64,000 nucleotides of DNA from an uncultured Lachnospiraceae bacterium (GTDB taxonomy: Bacteria; Bacillota; Clostridia; Lachnospirales; Lachnospiraceae). Location of the stretch: NCBI GenBank assembly GCA_949840915.1, contig CATKXY010000001.1, positions 62,001-126,000 of the forward strand. The letters are read 5' to 3'. The translations under genes and the position numbers were made by a program. Positions 34,719 through 44,878 of this stretch are shown one piece after another. The notes under the pieces were generated by a model that did no database searches, was not told the origin of the DNA, and worked only from the letters and a program-made list of their open reading frames with translations. Every line of letters begins with the position of its first letter. Within the stretch, counting starts at the first letter, position 1.

Positions 34719-37700
34719 ATGAGAATCCACATAAAGAAAATTCTTTCGGGAGTCTTGGCGGCAGCCCTGCTGGCAGGCTCCCTGCCTGATTTTCAGGCAA
34801 ATGCCGTAGAGACTGCCCGGCAGGAGGAACTGCCTGCGGAGGAGAACCCGGCGGATCTGGCGGAGGGCACGGGAGACGGGGCCGATATCGGGACAGACTA
34901 CGGCGGACAGCTCGACGGGTCGGGCGGGCAGTCGGTCTATCAATATGTGACTTTCCCGGACAGCGGGGGAGATATTATCATCACTGTCCCTGACGCGGTG
35001 GGAGTTTCACCTCTAAAGAATGTGGCGGCAGACACTGTCTGGCGCATTGATGTGAAGGAGAGGGAGGAGTTTGTATTTGAAGCGGCGGTCCGCTATGGAT
35101 ACAGGCTGGCGATTCCCGATGCACTCGCAGACCTTCTGGCAGAGAGACAGGACAGAGAGCTGGCAGACGGGCGATGGGTGTACCGGTACGGCCTGAAGCT
35201 GTCGGAGCTGTCCACTGCAAAGACAGAGCCGCTGTCGATCGAATTTGCGTCGGAGCGGGATGTGGTACCCGTGGCTGTAAAAGGGGACGCGGCGGTCTCA
35301 GGTGTTGACGGAGACGGGATGGCTCAGCTGGGCAGCCGGGTTTCTATCGAGGTGGAAGTGCCCGGAATGGTGCTTGCCAGGGTGACTTGCGATGAGAAGG
35401 GCAGTGCGGTTTATACGGCCATGGAGCTGGATTATCACAACCGGTATACCTTCACGGTGGAAGAACAGGCGGATTTTGTTGTGGTTGACCCGGAGCAGGC
35501 GGATTTTGCCATCGCTTATGGTGCAGAGAGAAAGGCAAAGCGCTCCGGAGAGGCAGGCCTTAAGCTCACAGGGCTCTCCAGCAGCGCTCAGGGCTACAAG
35601 GAGATCGTGCTGAATCTGACGGCAGTCAAAAACGGCAGCGACGGCACGGAGAAGCAGGATGTATATTATGAGGTGAAGGTGACGGCGGTACCGCGGGAGG
35701 GGGAAGTGATTCCGGCAGGTTCCGCTGAAGAGCCGGTGTATTATTATATCCCGAAGAAAGCAGGCACCAATACGCAGAGCAAGTCCGTTCAGGTTAACGC
35801 CGGAGATTTGTCTGCGCCCACGGCCTGTCTGTATGAGTTTTCCGTCCGTATGGTACTCATCAACAGGACACAGGAGATCCCGGACGAAGATACGCCGGCC
35901 GGGGAGCCTCTGGAGGCGGCGCTCTCGGGCAATACCATCACGAAGAGCTTTGCCACCAGAAATCTTTACTATGAGGATAAGCTGGGCTTTACGAAGAAGA
36001 AAACTACGATTTATTCAGGGCAGAAGGATGTGCTTGCCGGCACTGTAAAATACAGTAAAAAGGCGAGCTATCTCCATGATCTGACAGCAGTGGCCTATGA
36101 CAGCAGGGGGGCGGTCTGTGCAGGTCTGACCTGTACGTTCCGGAATGACAATGATGAGCTGTACCTGTCGGCGGCATCCAATGTGCTTCCCGGGAAGTAT
36201 AAAGTGGTGGTTTACGCCGGTGTGGGTGAGGACTCTTCGTCAGGTTCTCCTCAGGGCGGCACATTGTATCAGGCCAACACTTCGTTTACCCTGACGGTGC
36301 AGGCGGGTATCTGGTATATCGATACCACTGCCATCACCACACAGGCTGCCGTCAACAATAAGAATATCACTTTCAATGCGGCTCCTGTGGGGCGGGGATA
36401 TTATGACAATAAGAAGACGAAGAGCCAGAAGTTCAGCTATGAGATCAAGTCGGCTGTGCTGAATGGCACCGAGCTTTCCGCGACTGAGCCCACGGAGAAT
36501 GTAAAAAATAATATCTCTGTGAACAAAAGCGGAAAAGTCACCGTCAAAAAGGGATTTTATGTGGATCCGGACACCGCAAAAAATTATATTGCCATTGTGA
36601 TCAAGGCGGCGGATTTTGCGGGAAACGAGGCCACTGCCACGGCGTATGTGCAGATCGTGAACACAGCGCGAGTGCCCGCTTATATACGCATAGGCGACGG
36701 CCACGGCAACTGGCTTAAGGCCGGCAACAAATATGAACTCACGGCTGCAGATGCAGAAAATACAGTGATAGTGGTGCAGGATAAGGACGGCAATGTTATA
36801 AATGATTACGTCACCATCACGCCCGCGGATAACTCAAAAAATACGGCTGCGGCCTATATCTCCCGGTCCAAGGGGACAGACTATCTGCATGTGAGAAAAT
36901 GTACCACCATTACCATCAAAGCCACGCCCAAGGACGGCGGGAAGAAATCCAAGTCCGTGAAGCTCACCATCACGGAACCCAAGGTCACGAGCATCAGCTA
37001 TTATCTGGCCGATCTCACCAGCGACGGGTTCCAAGTGGACAGCTATACGGTCAAGGGCGGAACGATCCGTTACAGCGCTCCCCAGGGAGCCGTATTTAAA
37101 CTGAGGATGGGTGTGAATGTAAAGGGAACCCGGTATTTCAACAACTGGTTTGATATGGGATATACCATGAAAAACGGCAAGGTTAAAAAGGACGGGGATT
37201 ATATTCTGGTCACGCCCACAGCTAAGGATGCGGAGCTGACTGTGCAGACGGGCAGTATTTCGGGAACCTTGACTTTTACGAATGTAGGCTGGAATAAAAA
37301 GTATGACGCGCCGCCCGGTTTGAAGCTGATCGACGGAAAGCTGTACAGCAACCGGTATACCAGTCGGTCAGAGCTGGTGCCCAAGGACGGGAAATATTAT
37401 GTGCCCACGCAGACGCTGACTTATCAGTATGATCACGGAAGCTATGACGAGATCATGATCGCCAGGATTTCCAAGTCCGGGCCTGACCTGTATCTCAGTG
37501 ATTTTGATCCGGCTGAAAGGACCTTTGTTCTCAATACGGAGGCGGGAAACGACCTCAAGACCGGAAGCTTTCAGTACAGAATTGCGTTTATGAGAGACGG
37601 CGAGCTCATGTGCAGGCCGGCTGCGATCACGGTGAAGGTCAATAAGGGCGCATCGTTGAAGATTACGTCCTCCTACACGCTGGATATCCAGAAGTCGGAG

Positions 37701-37997
37701 TATATTACGCTTAAGGCTACGCCGGCGGAATTTATACCGGACTATGACACGCAGCTTCTGAATGCCAATGTGGGCGGTAAGGCCAATGACTTTGACGAGT
37801 ATTTCGAGATGGAATATCTCGCTGATGCGGAGACAGGTGAGCCCAAGGTAGTGCTGCGCTTTAAGGATTCTGTGATGCCTGACGAGCGGATGAGACTTCG
37901 GGGCAGGAGCTTCACGGGGTATGTGAAGTACAGCTATTATTACGGGTACAGTTATATTGAGAACGCTACAGCCAAGGTGACGATCCGGATCAAATAG
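34719..37997 (+). CDS. Large secreted or surface protein of unknown function
   Basis: About 1092 residues. The start is either ATG 34713 or, better placed behind CAGGGAG, ATG 34719 (MRIHIKKILSGVLAAALLAG). A signal peptide ends near FQANA; a Glu/Ala/Asp- and Gly-rich linker follows. The rest is beta-rich, with many Lys-Tyr-Thr-Val strands and several Ig-like or cadherin-like stretches (for example FAGNEATATAYVQIVNTA and KVTSISYYLADLT). No cell-wall sorting motif, SLH domain, choline-binding repeat or C-terminal membrane helix is visible, so it is probably released or held by the wall non-covalently. Family not recognised; an adhesin-like or filament role is only a guess. Confidence 0.6.
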   Translation: MRIHIKKILSGVLAAALLAGSLPDFQANAVETARQEELPAEENPADLAEGTGDGADIGTDYGGQLDGSGGQSVYQYVTFPDSGGDIIITVPDAVGVSPLKNVAADTVWRIDVKEREEFVFEAAVRYGYRLAIPDALADLLAERQDRELADGRWVYRYGLKLSELSTAKTEPLSIEFASERDVVPVAVKGDAAVSGVDGDGMAQLGSRVSIEVEVPGMVLARVTCDEKGSAVYTAMELDYHNRYTFTVEEQADFVVVDPEQADFAIAYGAERKAKRSGEAGLKLTGLSSSAQGYKEIVLNLTAVKNGSDGTEKQDVYYEVKVTAVPREGEVIPAGSAEEPVYYYIPKKAGTNTQSKSVQVNAGDLSAPTACLYEFSVRMVLINRTQEIPDEDTPAGEPLEAALSGNTITKSFATRNLYYEDKLGFTKKKTTIYSGQKDVLAGTVKYSKKASYLHDLTAVAYDSRGAVCAGLTCTFRNDNDELYLSAASNVLPGKYKVVVYAGVGEDSSSGSPQGGTLYQANTSFTLTVQAGIWYIDTTAITTQAAVNNKNITFNAAPVGRGYYDNKKTKSQKFSYEIKSAVLNGTELSATEPTENVKNNISVNKSGKVTVKKGFYVDPDTAKNYIAIVIKAADFAGNEATATAYVQIVNTARVPAYIRIGDGHGNWLKAGNKYELTAADAENTVIVVQDKDGNVINDYVTITPADNSKNTAAAYISRSKGTDYLHVRKCTTITIKATPKDGGKKSKSVKLTITEPKVTSISYYLADLTSDGFQVDSYTVKGGTIRYSAPQGAVFKLRMGVNVKGTRYFNNWFDMGYTMKNGKVKKDGDYILVTPTAKDAELTVQTGSISGTLTFTNVGWNKKYDAPPGLKLIDGKLYSNRYTSRSELVPKDGKYYVPTQTLTYQYDHGSYDEIMIARISKSGPDLYLSDFDPAERTFVLNTEAGNDLKTGSFQYRIAFMRDGELMCRPAAITVKVNKGASLKITSSYTLDIQKSEYITLKATPAEFIPDYDTQLLNANVGGKANDFDEYFEMEYLADAETGEPKVVLRFKDSVMPDERMRLRGRSFTGYVKYSYYYGYSYIENATAKVTIRIK

Positions 37998-38023
37998 CTG
38001 ATAGAGGACACGAGGAGACGGAT

Positions 38024-38479
38024 TTGAGAAAAAAGATATCGATTATGCTTTTGCTTGTTGTAATTTTATTTATCTGGGGCAATTCTCTGCAGAGCGCTGA
38101 CCGCTCGGGAGAGAGGAGCGGCAGAGTCACTGAGATCGTAAATGATGTGCTCCGGACGGGAAATCCCGTCACGGAGCACATCATTCGTAAACAGGCTCAT
38201 TTTGCGGAATTTGCGCTGGAGGGTATGTGCGTAGTGCTTGTCTTATGGACTCACGGTAGATTGCGGCGCGCAGACTGCGGGAATGTTCTGCTGGCGGGAG
38301 TCATGACTGCGCTGATCGATGAGTCGATTCAGGCGGGAGTCGCCGGACGATGGTCCTCGGTGGCGGATGTGTGGCTGGATCTGGCGGGATTTGTGACGGG
38401 CGCCTGTGTTATGGCTTTTATTGCATTTGTGCAGAGTAAAAAAAGAGGAAACAGATCCCAGGAAGTTATTGACAACTAA
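38024..38479 (+). CDS. VanZ family membrane protein
   Basis: A 151-residue protein with four membrane helices. It starts at a TTG behind GAGGAGACGG and reads KKISIMLLLVVILFIWGNSLQSADRSGERS. The VanZ-like signature follows: HIIRKQAHFAEFALEG and LIDESIQAGVAGRWSSVADVWLDLAGFVTGA. VanZ itself lowers teicoplanin sensitivity, but most family members have no tested role. The last bases of the gene contain the feoA promoter. Confidence 0.85.
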   Translation: MRKKISIMLLLVVILFIWGNSLQSADRSGERSGRVTEIVNDVLRTGNPVTEHIIRKQAHFAEFALEGMCVVLVLWTHGRLRRADCGNVLLAGVMTALIDESIQAGVAGRWSSVADVWLDLAGFVTGACVMAFIAFVQSKKRGNRSQEVIDN

Positions 38480-38499
38480 TGAGGGTTAGTGTATACTAA
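38469..38499 (+). promoter_or_regulatory. Promoter and operator-like palindrome of feoA
   Basis: TTGACA at 38469-38474 and TATACT at 38492-38497, 17-bp spacer. The inverted repeat TTAGT-N4-ACTAA at 38486-38499 covers the -10, and another ACTAA at 38475-38479 makes a second, wider arm. The same TTAGT-N4-ACTAA recurs before feoB. Confidence 0.75.
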
Positions 38500-38531
38500 T
38501 TAACATAAAAAGGAAGGAAAGGAGACTATAG

Positions 38532-38753
38532 ATGAAGACGCTGAGAGAGACGGCCGTGGGACAGACAGTCACAGTGAAGAAGCTGACGGGTGAAGGCCCG
38601 GTCAAGAGACGTATCATGGACATGGGGATCACAAAGGGAGTAACCGTCTATGTGAGAAGGGTGGCACCCCTGGGGGATCCTATGGAAATCACCGTGCGGG
38701 GTTACGAATTGTCACTTCGCAGGGCGGACGCCGGGATGGTTGAGGTGGAATAA
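38532..38753 (+). CDS. feoA: Ferrous iron transport protein A
   Basis: A 73-residue SH3-like protein accompanying FeoB. The signature runs TVKKLTGEGPVKRRIMDMGITKGVTVYVRRVAPLGDPMEI, then VRGYELSLRRADAGMVEVE. It probably binds the FeoB cytoplasmic domain. GGAAAGGAGAC precedes the ATG. It is expected to be repressed by iron through the palindrome in its promoter. Confidence 0.93.
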   Translation: MKTLRETAVGQTVTVKKLTGEGPVKRRIMDMGITKGVTVYVRRVAPLGDPMEITVRGYELSLRRADAGMVEVE

Positions 38754-38782
38754 AAGCGCTCGGTTATTTTTTTATACAGAAG

Positions 38783-38796
38783 TTAGTTAAAACTAA
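38783..38796 (+). promoter_or_regulatory. Second operator-like palindrome, upstream of feoB
   Basis: TTAGT (38783-38787), four bases, ACTAA (38792-38796): the same arms and spacing as the site over the feoA -10. A half-similar AGTTTAAG follows at about 38804. No good promoter was seen in the 114-bp gap, so it may act by read-through blocking or on a weak promoter. Confidence 0.6.
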
Positions 38797-38867
38797 TAAA
38801 AGATAGTTTAAGAGGAATTCGGCGGTAATATTTATGGATGAGAGCCTGACAGAAAAGGAGGAGAGAT

Positions 38868-41030
38868 ATGTCTATAAGAATTGCATTAGCGGGCAATCCG
38901 AACAGCGGTAAAACAACCTTGTTCAATGCCTTGACCGGTTCAAATCAGTTTGTGGGAAACTGGCCCGGTGTGACTGTAGAGAAAAAGGAGGGGCGTCTGA
39001 AATCCGATCAGGAAGTTCTGATCGTGGATCTCCCGGGCATCTATTCTCTCTCGCCCTATACGATAGAGGAAGTGGTGGCGAGAAATTATCTGATAAACGA
39101 GAGGCCGGATGCGATCATCAATATTGTGGACGGCACCAATATCGAGCGCAATCTTTATCTGTCCACACAGTTGATGGAGCTTGGGATCCCGGTTGTATTG
39201 GCAGTCAATATGATGGATGTGTTGGAGCGGTCGGGCAGTATCATCGATGTCCAAAAGCTTTCCGGGGAAATGGGATGTGCGGCGATTGCGATATCCGCTC
39301 TCAAGGGAAGCAATATCCTAGAGGCCGCCGAGCAGGCGGCAGCGCTGGCAAGGGCGGGCGGAACGCAGAAGTCTGTCCACCGTTTTGACGAGAGGCTGGA
39401 ACAGGCGATCGGGGCAGTGGAAAGAAAATTATCCGGTATACCGGAAGTGCAGAAGCGCTTCTTTGCCATCAAGCTCCTGGAGCGGGATGGCAGAATATCG
39501 GATATGATATCTTCGACGCCTGATGTGGAAGACGTAATTCGGGCTCTGGAACAGGATTTTGACGATGATGCGGAATCGGTCATCACGAATGAGAGATATG
39601 TCTATGTTACTTCTGTGATCAGGCAGTGCTGTACCGGAGCAAATACGGACCAAGACAGCCTGTCGGACAGAATTGACAAAATTGTGACTAACAGGATTCT
39701 GGCGCTGCCAATCTTTGCTGCGGTTATGCTGCTGGTGTATTATATCTCGGTCACCACAGTGGGGACATGGGTTACCGACTGGACCAATGACGGGCTCTTT
39801 GGGGACGGCTGGCATTTGTTTGGCATCGGCAGTGCCGCATATGACGAGGCGGCGGAGGTGGCACTGGCGGAGGCTCCGGATGCTGCCGATTACGGAATCT
39901 GGGTGCCCGGCATTCCTGTGCTGGCAGAGAGCCTGCTGGATGCGGTGAGCTGCGCAGAATGGCTCAAGGGACTGATACTGGATGGTATTATCGGCGGAGT
40001 GGGCGCCGTACTGGGGTTTGTGCCGCAGATGCTGGTGCTGTTTCTCTTTCTGGCATTTTTGGAAGGGTGCGGTTATATGGCCCGGATCGCGTTTATCATG
40101 GACAGAATTTTTCGAAAGTTCGGACTCTCCGGTAAGTCCTTTATTCCCATGCTGATCGGAACAGGATGCGGAGTACCCGGTATTATGGCATCCCGTACCA
40201 TTGAGAATGACAGAGACCGCAAGATGACCATTATGACTACCACCTTTATTCCCTGCGGGGCAAAGCTCCCGATCATCGCCCTGATCAGCGCAGCCGTGTT
40301 TGGAGGTGCGTGGTGGGTGGCTCCCAGCGCGTATTTCCTGGGCGTTGGGGCAGTCATGGTGTCGGGCATCATGCTGAAAAAGACCAAGATGTTTGCGGGT
40401 GATCCGGCACCTTTCGTGATGGAGCTTCCGGCTTACCGTATGCCCGCCGCGGGCAGTGTGCTCCGGAGCATGTGGGAGAGAGGCTGGTCCTTTATCAAGA
40501 AGGCAGGCACAGTCATTCTTTTGTCTTCCATCGTTATATGGGCAGGTTCCCGGTTCGGTATTGTGGACGGAAGCTTTTTATTTGATGCGGAGATGGAATT
40601 GGAGAGCAGTATTCTGGGATATATCGGCGGCGCGTTGAGCTGGATCTTTGCACCGCTGGGTTTTGGAGAGACTAAGGCCGTCATCGCCACGATCATGGGA
40701 TTGGTGGCAAAGGAGGAGGTGGTAGGTGTGCTGGGCGTACTGGACTTTGAGGGCATGACACGGACAGCAGGCTATTCCTTCCTGACGTTTAATCTTCTCT
40801 GCGCCCCCTGCTTTGCAGCGATGGGAGCTATCAAGCGTGAGATGAACAATATCAGATGGTTCTGGTTTGCAATCGCTTATCAGTGCGCGTTTGCCTATGC
40901 TGCATCGCTGATCATCTGCCAGATCGGTGCGGCATGTACCGGGGAGCCGAATGCGACGGGACTGGCAGCTGCGGTAATACTGCTGACAGGCATACTCTAT
41001 CTGCTCTTAAGACCCTGCAGCAAACGGTAG
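38868..41030 (+). CDS. feoB: Ferrous iron transport protein B (GTPase permease)
   Basis: A 720-residue iron transporter. The N-terminal G domain has G1 GNPNSGKTT at residues 9-17, GNWPGVTVEKKEG, DLPGIYSLSPY and NMMD. A helical domain and about nine membrane helices follow, with two Gate motifs (GCGYMARIAFIMDR and the FIPMLIGTGCGVPGI block with ENDRDRKMTIM) and CFAAMGAIKREM near the end. Ribosome binding site AAGGAGGAG. The long first extracellular loop (residues about 305-355) rich in Ala, Glu and Asp is typical of gut clostridia. Confidence 0.95.
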   Translation: MSIRIALAGNPNSGKTTLFNALTGSNQFVGNWPGVTVEKKEGRLKSDQEVLIVDLPGIYSLSPYTIEEVVARNYLINERPDAIINIVDGTNIERNLYLSTQLMELGIPVVLAVNMMDVLERSGSIIDVQKLSGEMGCAAIAISALKGSNILEAAEQAAALARAGGTQKSVHRFDERLEQAIGAVERKLSGIPEVQKRFFAIKLLERDGRISDMISSTPDVEDVIRALEQDFDDDAESVITNERYVYVTSVIRQCCTGANTDQDSLSDRIDKIVTNRILALPIFAAVMLLVYYISVTTVGTWVTDWTNDGLFGDGWHLFGIGSAAYDEAAEVALAEAPDAADYGIWVPGIPVLAESLLDAVSCAEWLKGLILDGIIGGVGAVLGFVPQMLVLFLFLAFLEGCGYMARIAFIMDRIFRKFGLSGKSFIPMLIGTGCGVPGIMASRTIENDRDRKMTIMTTTFIPCGAKLPIIALISAAVFGGAWWVAPSAYFLGVGAVMVSGIMLKKTKMFAGDPAPFVMELPAYRMPAAGSVLRSMWERGWSFIKKAGTVILLSSIVIWAGSRFGIVDGSFLFDAEMELESSILGYIGGALSWIFAPLGFGETKAVIATIMGLVAKEEVVGVLGVLDFEGMTRTAGYSFLTFNLLCAPCFAAMGAIKREMNNIRWFWFAIAYQCAFAYAASLIICQIGAACTGEPNATGLAAAVILLTGILYLLLRPCSKR

Positions 41031-41162
41031 TACTGCCCGTGGAGGACGCGGCGGAGCCGCACGCCGGCGGGAAATAGAAACCGATGGTATTTTGGAGATT
41101 TCTGTGATACACTGACAGAGAACCCGCGGGGTTCAGCACATTGCGGCAGACAGGCCCGGAGT

Positions 41163-41729
41163 ATGTGCGGAAAGGATATTATGGAGAAGGAAGCAGAACG
41201 GAATAATGAAACCGGCGGCGGATTCGGCAGCAGAATGGGGATATCGGAGCTTGAGAACAGTCCCAGGGGGAAGAAGGCCATGGAATATTTCCTTTCCGGA
41301 TATAATTGTACGCAGGCGGTAGCGCTGGCTTTTTCGGATCTGTTGGATATGGACCGGAGTTTGCTGCTTCGCATGAGTTCCTCTTTTGGCGGCGGTATGG
41401 GCAGACTCAGGGAAGTGTGCGGCACTGTGTCCGGTATGTTTTTGGTGGCGGGAATGCTCTACGGTTATGAGGATCCCAAAGCGTATGAGGAGAAGGCGGC
41501 GCATTACGGGAGAATTCAGGAGCTGGCGGCACGCTTTCGGGAACAACAGGGCAGTATTGTGTGCAGAGAGCTGCTGGGCCTCTCCTCGAAGCAGGACGAT
41601 CCTGTGCCCGAACGGCGCACACCCGAATATTATCAAAAGCGGCCCTGTCCGCAGCTTGCGGGGCTTGCGGCGGCAATTCTGGAACGGTTTATAGAGGAAA
41701 ATCCACTGAATCCGAATAATATGGCATAA
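41163..41729 (+). CDS. C_GCAxxG_C_C family protein
   Basis: A 188-residue protein of the conserved cysteine family (C-GCAxxG-C-C). Motifs: GYNCTQAVALAFSDLL, then SFGGGMGRLREVCGTVSGM, and late cysteines in GSIVCRELLG and RPCPQL. The first ATG is 41163, but ATG 41181 has the better placed ribosome binding site (GGAAAGGATATT). Family members often sit by redox or metal genes; the proximity to feoAB fits an iron-linked redox role, which is inference. Confidence 0.82.
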   Translation: MCGKDIMEKEAERNNETGGGFGSRMGISELENSPRGKKAMEYFLSGYNCTQAVALAFSDLLDMDRSLLLRMSSSFGGGMGRLREVCGTVSGMFLVAGMLYGYEDPKAYEEKAAHYGRIQELAARFREQQGSIVCRELLGLSSKQDDPVPERRTPEYYQKRPCPQLAGLAAAILERFIEENPLNPNNMA

Positions 41730-41810
41730 AAGGCATAAAATCTCATAAACGCGCAAAAATAAGAACAGAGAACGGCTTGTGCGGGATTATTATGGAAGGA
41801 GACAGCTTAG

Positions 41811-43106
<1,296 letters not shown>

Positions 43107-43164
43107 GACCGGCATGAGGTGCAGAGCGCATCGCACGGTTTATTGACAGAACCGGATTTTTTTG

Positions 43165-43198
43165 AGACAGGAAGCTGCGGCTTTCTGTCTTATTTTTG
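43165..43198 (+). terminator. Intrinsic terminator after eno
   Basis: An 11-bp stem (43165-43175 with 43180-43190) with one wobble, TGCG loop, then TATTTTTG. Confidence 0.85.
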
Positions 43199-43222
43199 CG
43201 TATATTTATTCTTTGAAAAAAG

Positions 43223-43251
43223 TTGAAGGGATTTCCATTATCTAGTATAAT
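43223..43251 (+). promoter_or_regulatory. Sigma-A promoter for the solute-binding protein gene
   Basis: TTGAAG at 43223-43228, 17-bp spacer, TATAAT at 43246-43251. Confidence 0.8.
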
Positions 43252-43314
43252 ATTCCATATAGTAATAAGACTGATATTTTGCGGCGGGATAAAGACCGCA
43301 GGTCATAGAAGGGC

Positions 43315-44796
43315 ATGGTGGACAGGATGAGAGATAAAGAGCGGAAGTTTGGAAAATTTTGTGCAGGCAGTGCAGCGGCAGCGCTTGCGATGTCGGTCTG
43401 CATCGGATTTGCAGGCTGTGGCGGCGCAGCGGGGGTGTCTGACGGACCGGTGTCACTGACGGTATGGCATTATTACCACGGCGCCCAGCAGTATGCTTTC
43501 GACTCTCTGGTGGAGGAGTTCAACGATACGGTGGGAAAGGAACAGGGAATCTATGTTCAGGGCGTAGGTAAGGGAACGGTGTCCGATCTGGAGGCTGCGG
43601 TGAGAGATTCGATGGCGGGCAAGGTCGGATCCGATCAGATGCCGGATATTTTTTCTTCTTATGCGGACACTGCATATGAGGTGGAGCAGGCCGGGGCCCT
43701 GGCTGATCTGACAAACTATTTAAGCGATGAAGAACTCGACGATTTTGTGGACTCCTATGTGGAGGAGGGCAGGATAGCGAAAGACAACACGCTGCGTATC
43801 TTTCCTCTGGCAAAATCCACGGAGGTCATGCTCCTGAACAAGACGGACTGGGATCGGTTTGCGCAGGCGACGGGCGCATCTTTGGACGACCTGGCGGATC
43901 TGGAGGGAATAGTGGCTGTGGCGCAGGCTTATTACGAGTACACGGACAGTCTGACTCCCGATGTGGCAAACGACGGCAGAGCCTTCTACGGGCGGGACTC
44001 TATGGCGAATTATTTTAATATCGGCATGCGGCAGCTGGGGAATGAAATTTTTCAGGTACAGGACGGGGAGGTCAGCCTGAATCTGGATAAGGATTCGCTC
44101 AGACGTCTCTGGGACTGTTATTATGTGCCCATGGTGAAAGGGTATTTCGGAGAGTACGGAGCTTTCCGTTCCGATGATGTAAAGACCGGGGAACTGCTGG
44201 CGTACACCGGCTCTACCACCTCGGCAATGTACTTTCCCGACGCAGTTGAGGCGGATGACGGGAGGTATGACATAGAATATCTGGTTCTGGCAGCACCCGG
44301 TTTTGCTGACGGAGAACATATCGCGGTCCAGCAGGGGGCAGGCATGGCCGTGTGCAAGTCTGACGAGCGTCGCGAGAAGGCGTCGGTAGAGTTTTTAAAA
44401 TGGTTCACACAGGCGGAGAACAATCTTGTTTTCTGCGGCGACTCAGGTTATCTCCCGGTCAGAAAGGAGGCCAATGACAGCGCGCTTCTGGATCGGGTGA
44501 TCGAGGAGCGGGGCATTGAGATATCCGAAAAGACCTATGACTGCATCAGACAGATATTTGACGAGATGTCGGACGTGACCTTATATACCAATAAATGTTT
44601 CAGGAACGGTTCCGGTGCCCGCAAGGTTTTGGAATATCATCTGGCAGACAAAGCGCATGCGGATCGTGCCGAGGTGGAGAAGAAGCTGGCGGATGGGAGC
44701 TCTCTGGAAGATGCATGTGGGGAATATCTTTCGGACGAGGCGTTCGATGCGTGGTATCTGGATTTTGAGAAGGCTCTCAGGGATGCTGTAGACTGA
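43315..44796 (+). CDS. Extracellular solute-binding lipoprotein (family 1 ABC type), orphan
   Basis: A 493-residue lipoprotein. The lipobox FAGC ends at about residue 34, after a basic N-terminus and a hydrophobic stretch (start at ATG 43315 or 43327). The mature part opens SLTVWHYYHGAQQYAFDSLVEEFND, the sugar-type binding protein signature, and includes DIFSSYADTAYEVEQAG, STEVMLLNK and the late segment SVEFLKWFTQAENN. No ABC permease or ATPase gene is adjacent. The gene is followed by a hybrid sensor kinase 82 bp away, so it may deliver a ligand to the sensor instead of a transporter. Sugar binding is inferred from the family. Confidence 0.85.
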   Translation: MVDRMRDKERKFGKFCAGSAAAALAMSVCIGFAGCGGAAGVSDGPVSLTVWHYYHGAQQYAFDSLVEEFNDTVGKEQGIYVQGVGKGTVSDLEAAVRDSMAGKVGSDQMPDIFSSYADTAYEVEQAGALADLTNYLSDEELDDFVDSYVEEGRIAKDNTLRIFPLAKSTEVMLLNKTDWDRFAQATGASLDDLADLEGIVAVAQAYYEYTDSLTPDVANDGRAFYGRDSMANYFNIGMRQLGNEIFQVQDGEVSLNLDKDSLRRLWDCYYVPMVKGYFGEYGAFRSDDVKTGELLAYTGSTTSAMYFPDAVEADDGRYDIEYLVLAAPGFADGEHIAVQQGAGMAVCKSDERREKASVEFLKWFTQAENNLVFCGDSGYLPVRKEANDSALLDRVIEERGIEISEKTYDCIRQIFDEMSDVTLYTNKCFRNGSGARKVLEYHLADKAHADRAEVEKKLADGSSLEDACGEYLSDEAFDAWYLDFEKALRDAVD

Positions 44797-44878
44797 TCCG
44801 TTTAAGGAACTGTGCATAGAGGGACCATATGAAAAGCTTCGGGTGTTGGGTGAAATACACCGGGCGGAATGGGGACGT

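Noticed and set aside
33294-34943. A 549-residue open frame on the minus strand opposite the sugar kinase
   Set aside because: It spans the pnp terminator, a promoter and two genes on the other strand; low-plausibility sequence.
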